Below are positions 61,912 through 64,000 of a stretch of 64,000 nt of DNA, one piece after another. The stretch comes from Pseudomonas sp. URMO17WK12:I11 (GTDB lineage Bacteria > Pseudomonadota > Gammaproteobacteria > Pseudomonadales > Pseudomonadaceae): contig NZ_VEDF01000008.1 in NCBI RefSeq assembly GCF_007677725.1, positions 124,001 to 188,000 on the forward strand. Reading direction: 5' to 3'. Numbering within the stretch: the first letter of the stretch is position 1; every line of letters begins with the position of its first letter. The notes under the pieces were generated by a model. It did no database searches and was not told where the DNA came from. It worked only from the letters and a program-made list of their open reading frames with translations. The position numbers were made by a program, and so were the translations under genes.

Positions 61912-64000
61912 TTAGTTTGTCCACTGCCCGAAACCGATGGGGCGCTGTTGCCCCGTGGGCTTCAAGCGGCATTCGGCAATCAACGCGGTGGCCAGCTCGT
62001 TGGCGTTGGCGAAGGGTTTGAACCGCCCGCGTCTCGCGGCGGCGGCGAAGTCGCCGGGAGTCAGGCAGGTTTCCCCACCCAAGCGCGCTGCAGCAGCGTT
62101 TTGCGGGTCCTTGAGCGCCAGTGCCTTGAGGTGGGCGCAAAACAGTGCCTGCACCTGGGCGGCTTTCAGGTAGCCGAAATGCACCTTGAGGTCGAAGCGG
62201 CGCAAAGAGGCTTCATCCAGGTCGCTCATCAGGTTGGTCGAGGCAATGAACAGTCCTCGATAGCTTTCCATTTGCGTGAGCATTTCATTGACCGCTGTGA
62301 CCTCCCAGCTTTGCCGCGCCTTGCGCCGGTCCTGCAGAAAGCTGTCGACCTCATCCAGTAGAAGAACCGCGTCTTCTTGCTGGGCACGATCGAATGCCTG
62401 CGCCAAATTCTGCTCGGTCGTACCCACGTAGGGCGATACCAGGTCGGAGACGCGCTTAACCATCAAGGTTTTGCCCAGCTCTTGCGCCAGCCAGTGGCCA
62501 AACGCCGTTTTGCCAGTGCCCGGCGGCCCGTAGAAGCACAGGCGTGCCTGGGCGTGGGAGCGCAAGCCGTCGACCAGCCCGTCGAGGGGCTGGTCTGCGT
62601 TTATCCAGGCGGGCGAATAGAATGCTGGCAGCAAACGCTCATTGCACTGCAGCTTCTCGAAGCCTTGTGCTTTCAAGGTGCCGTCGACGATGCAGCGGAT
62701 GGTGTTGTCCAGCACCTTGCTGGCGCGCGGCGCTACGCTGCGCCCCACGCGCACCGCACGCTCCAGTACGGCCGGTGTCACCTGGTCATGCGCGCTGAGG
62801 TGTTCCACCAATGCATTGCCCAACTTGCCTGCGCCACATTCACGCAGCATTTGCTGACGCTGTGCCAGGGGCGGATTCGGGATTTCAATGACCAGGTCGA
62901 AGCGGCGTATATGGGCAGCGTCGATGGCTTCAATGCTGTTGCTGAGCCAGAAGCACGGCAGGGTGTTTTCTTCCAGCATGCGGTTGATCCAGCCCTTCTG
63001 CGAGCGCTTGCCGGTTTCGGCGCTGGCGGCCTGGAATATATCTTCGATTTCATCCAGTACCAGCAAGGCGCGTTGCGCATGCAACACGCTATTGGCCGCG
63101 CGCAAGGAACACAGGCGTTGCTTTGCCGATACCGGGTCGCCGAGGCTATCGGTGCAGGCCACCTCATACAGCGCGCAGCCCAGGGTTTTTGCAAGCAGCC
63201 GGCTTAGTTGCGTCTTGCCCGTACCGGGTGGGCCGTAAAGCAGAATGTTCACACCTGGGCGCGGCTGGGCGAGGACCTTGCTCAGGTAGCGTTCGGCGAT
63301 GGTCAACGGCTGCCTGACATGGCTGTAGTGCTCTGCGTTCAAGGTGCCAGGCTGACTCAGACGGAATGCGTAGGCAAACAGCTCCAGCGGTGTACCTCTG
63401 CTGAAGCGCAGGAGGCCAGGCAGGTCTTGGTTGCTCACCGACAACATCGAGCTCAGCGCCATTGCCGCACGGTGGCTGGTGCTGATTTCCAGCAGGCCGG
63501 TGCGCATCAGTGGGCTGTTGTGGGCTAGGCAGGTTTCCACAGTCGGCAGTGGCAGCCCGAGCAGTACGGACAGCACTTTCATTGCACGTTTGAACCCCAG
63601 CATCCCCAACTGGTCCGTGGCATCGCTGAGGGTCGGGTCGCAGTGCATCAGTACGCAGAAGCCGAGCACTTGAAGCTCCGCTTCGGACAGGCCCAACAGC
63701 ACCCTCAGCGCCTCAAGATTGGCCGCCAGGTTGTCTGGGTAGTCTACCTGCGGATGAGTGGCCTGGAAGGTACGAGCGCTCTTGCGTAGAGCTGCCAAGG
63801 CAGGGGCGGGTTTGTATTGGTCATCGTCCAACCATTTCTCCAGGGCCAGCTCATAGGCCAGGTCATCATCATTGAACCCGTGTCGGCCAATGAAGGTGCG
63901 ATGCCCCCCCAGATCCAGCAGCAGCTGGAAACTCCATTTCAGAGAGAGTGCGCAAGTGTCGACAGTGCGACGGCCGTCGAAGACAAAGGGGGGGAATCGA
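61912..64000 (-). CDS. Tandem AAA+ ATPase (5' end outside window)
   Basis: The frame is open through the right edge of the window, so the start lies beyond 64000; about 695 residues are visible. Two AAA+ modules are present: LLYGPPGTGKTQLSRLLAKT with LLVLDEIEDIF, and CFYGPPGTGKTAFGHWLAQE with VLLLDEVDSFLQDR and the sensor STNLMSDLDEASLRRFD. Both keep Walker A and B. The N-terminal part starts (as seen) with RFPPFVFDGRRTVDT and is helical. Cdc48-like two-ring ATPases remodel proteins; in Pseudomonas islands such genes often sit beside WYL regulators. The substrate is unknown. Confidence 0.87.
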   Translation of the reverse strand, partial: RFPPFVFDGRRTVDTCALSLKWSFQLLLDLGGHRTFIGRHGFNDDDLAYELALEKWLDDDQYKPAPALAALRKSARTFQATHPQVDYPDNLAANLEALRVLLGLSEAELQVLGFCVLMHCDPTLSDATDQLGMLGFKRAMKVLSVLLGLPLPTVETCLAHNSPLMRTGLLEISTSHRAAMALSSMLSVSNQDLPGLLRFSRGTPLELFAYAFRLSQPGTLNAEHYSHVRQPLTIAERYLSKVLAQPRPGVNILLYGPPGTGKTQLSRLLAKTLGCALYEVACTDSLGDPVSAKQRLCSLRAANSVLHAQRALLVLDEIEDIFQAASAETGKRSQKGWINRMLEENTLPCFWLSNSIEAIDAAHIRRFDLVIEIPNPPLAQRQQMLRECGAGKLGNALVEHLSAHDQVTPAVLERAVRVGRSVAPRASKVLDNTIRCIVDGTLKAQGFEKLQCNERLLPAFYSPAWINADQPLDGLVDGLRSHAQARLCFYGPPGTGKTAFGHWLAQELGKTLMVKRVSDLVSPYVGTTEQNLAQAFDRAQQEDAVLLLDEVDSFLQDRRKARQSWEVTAVNEMLTQMESYRGLFIASTNLMSDLDEASLRRFDLKVHFGYLKAAQVQALFCAHLKALALKDPQNAAAARLGGETCLTPGDFAAAARRGRFKPFANANELATALIAECRLKPTGQQRPIGFGQWTN

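Overview
The window looks like chromosomal DNA of a Pseudomonas of the P. putida group. The supports are high-GC core genes (rhlE, tesB, gudD, gabP), Pseudomonas-type REP palindromes, many GTG starts and tightly overlapping operons. This assignment comes from gene content and style, not from a database search.

Bases 1-27946 are mostly core genome. In order they hold: the end of a DUF2076 gene; NYN and DEDDh nuclease genes; an EamA exporter; rhlE; a flavoprotein and a histone-deacetylase-like hydrolase on the minus strand; a GNAT acetyltransferase; tesB with a HAD phosphatase; a three-gene FecBCD-type ABC importer; a glucarate unit (FCD regulator, MFS transporter, gudD) with two matching operators; a LysR regulator divergent from a 2-hydroxyacid dehydrogenase and a second MFS transporter; and gabP. 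The last codons of gabP and a following REP pair have been amplified into a five-unit tandem array of about 1.4 kb. Next is a six-gene RsbR-RsbS-RsbT partner-switching operon that ends in a phosphatase and two histidine kinases, so its output is probably a phosphorelay rather than a sigma factor.

Bases 28026-64000 look like a defence- or island-type accessory region. (a) 28026-33182, minus strand: a zinc ribbon, a WYL regulator and four coupled genes for membrane or cysteine-cluster proteins. (b) 33255-39184: a LeoA-like dynamin and a second dynamin fused to an alpha/beta hydrolase. The pair is bracketed by an imperfect direct repeat of about 130 bp, an IS21 transposase remnant on one side and a decayed P4-type integrase on the other. 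(c) 40457-44075: a low-GC satellite- or prophage-like module with a winged-helix protein, AlpA and an inovirus Gp2-type protein. (d) 44315-50255: a HEPN protein divergent from an unknown 493-aa protein, a Cas4-like nuclease/RNase H-like/helicase fusion and a 39-aa membrane peptide. (e) 50776-64000: a WYL regulator, a membrane coiled-coil peptide, an ADP-ribosylglycohydrolase-like protein with an altered metal motif, a second zinc ribbon, an operon of three dynamin-like GTPases, another WYL regulator and a tandem AAA+ ATPase that runs off the window.

The region therefore has five bacterial dynamin-like GTPases, three WYL regulators and two paralogous zinc ribbons within about 31 kb. An 11-bp motif, TTTACCTGTAT, occurs in two of its divergent promoters and in one long gap. 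The best candidates for an undescribed system are the three-dynamin operon with its convergent partner operon, the hydrolase-dynamin fusion, and the HEPN/493-aa/helicase locus. A defence role is inferred from domain types and clustering and is not shown by the sequence.
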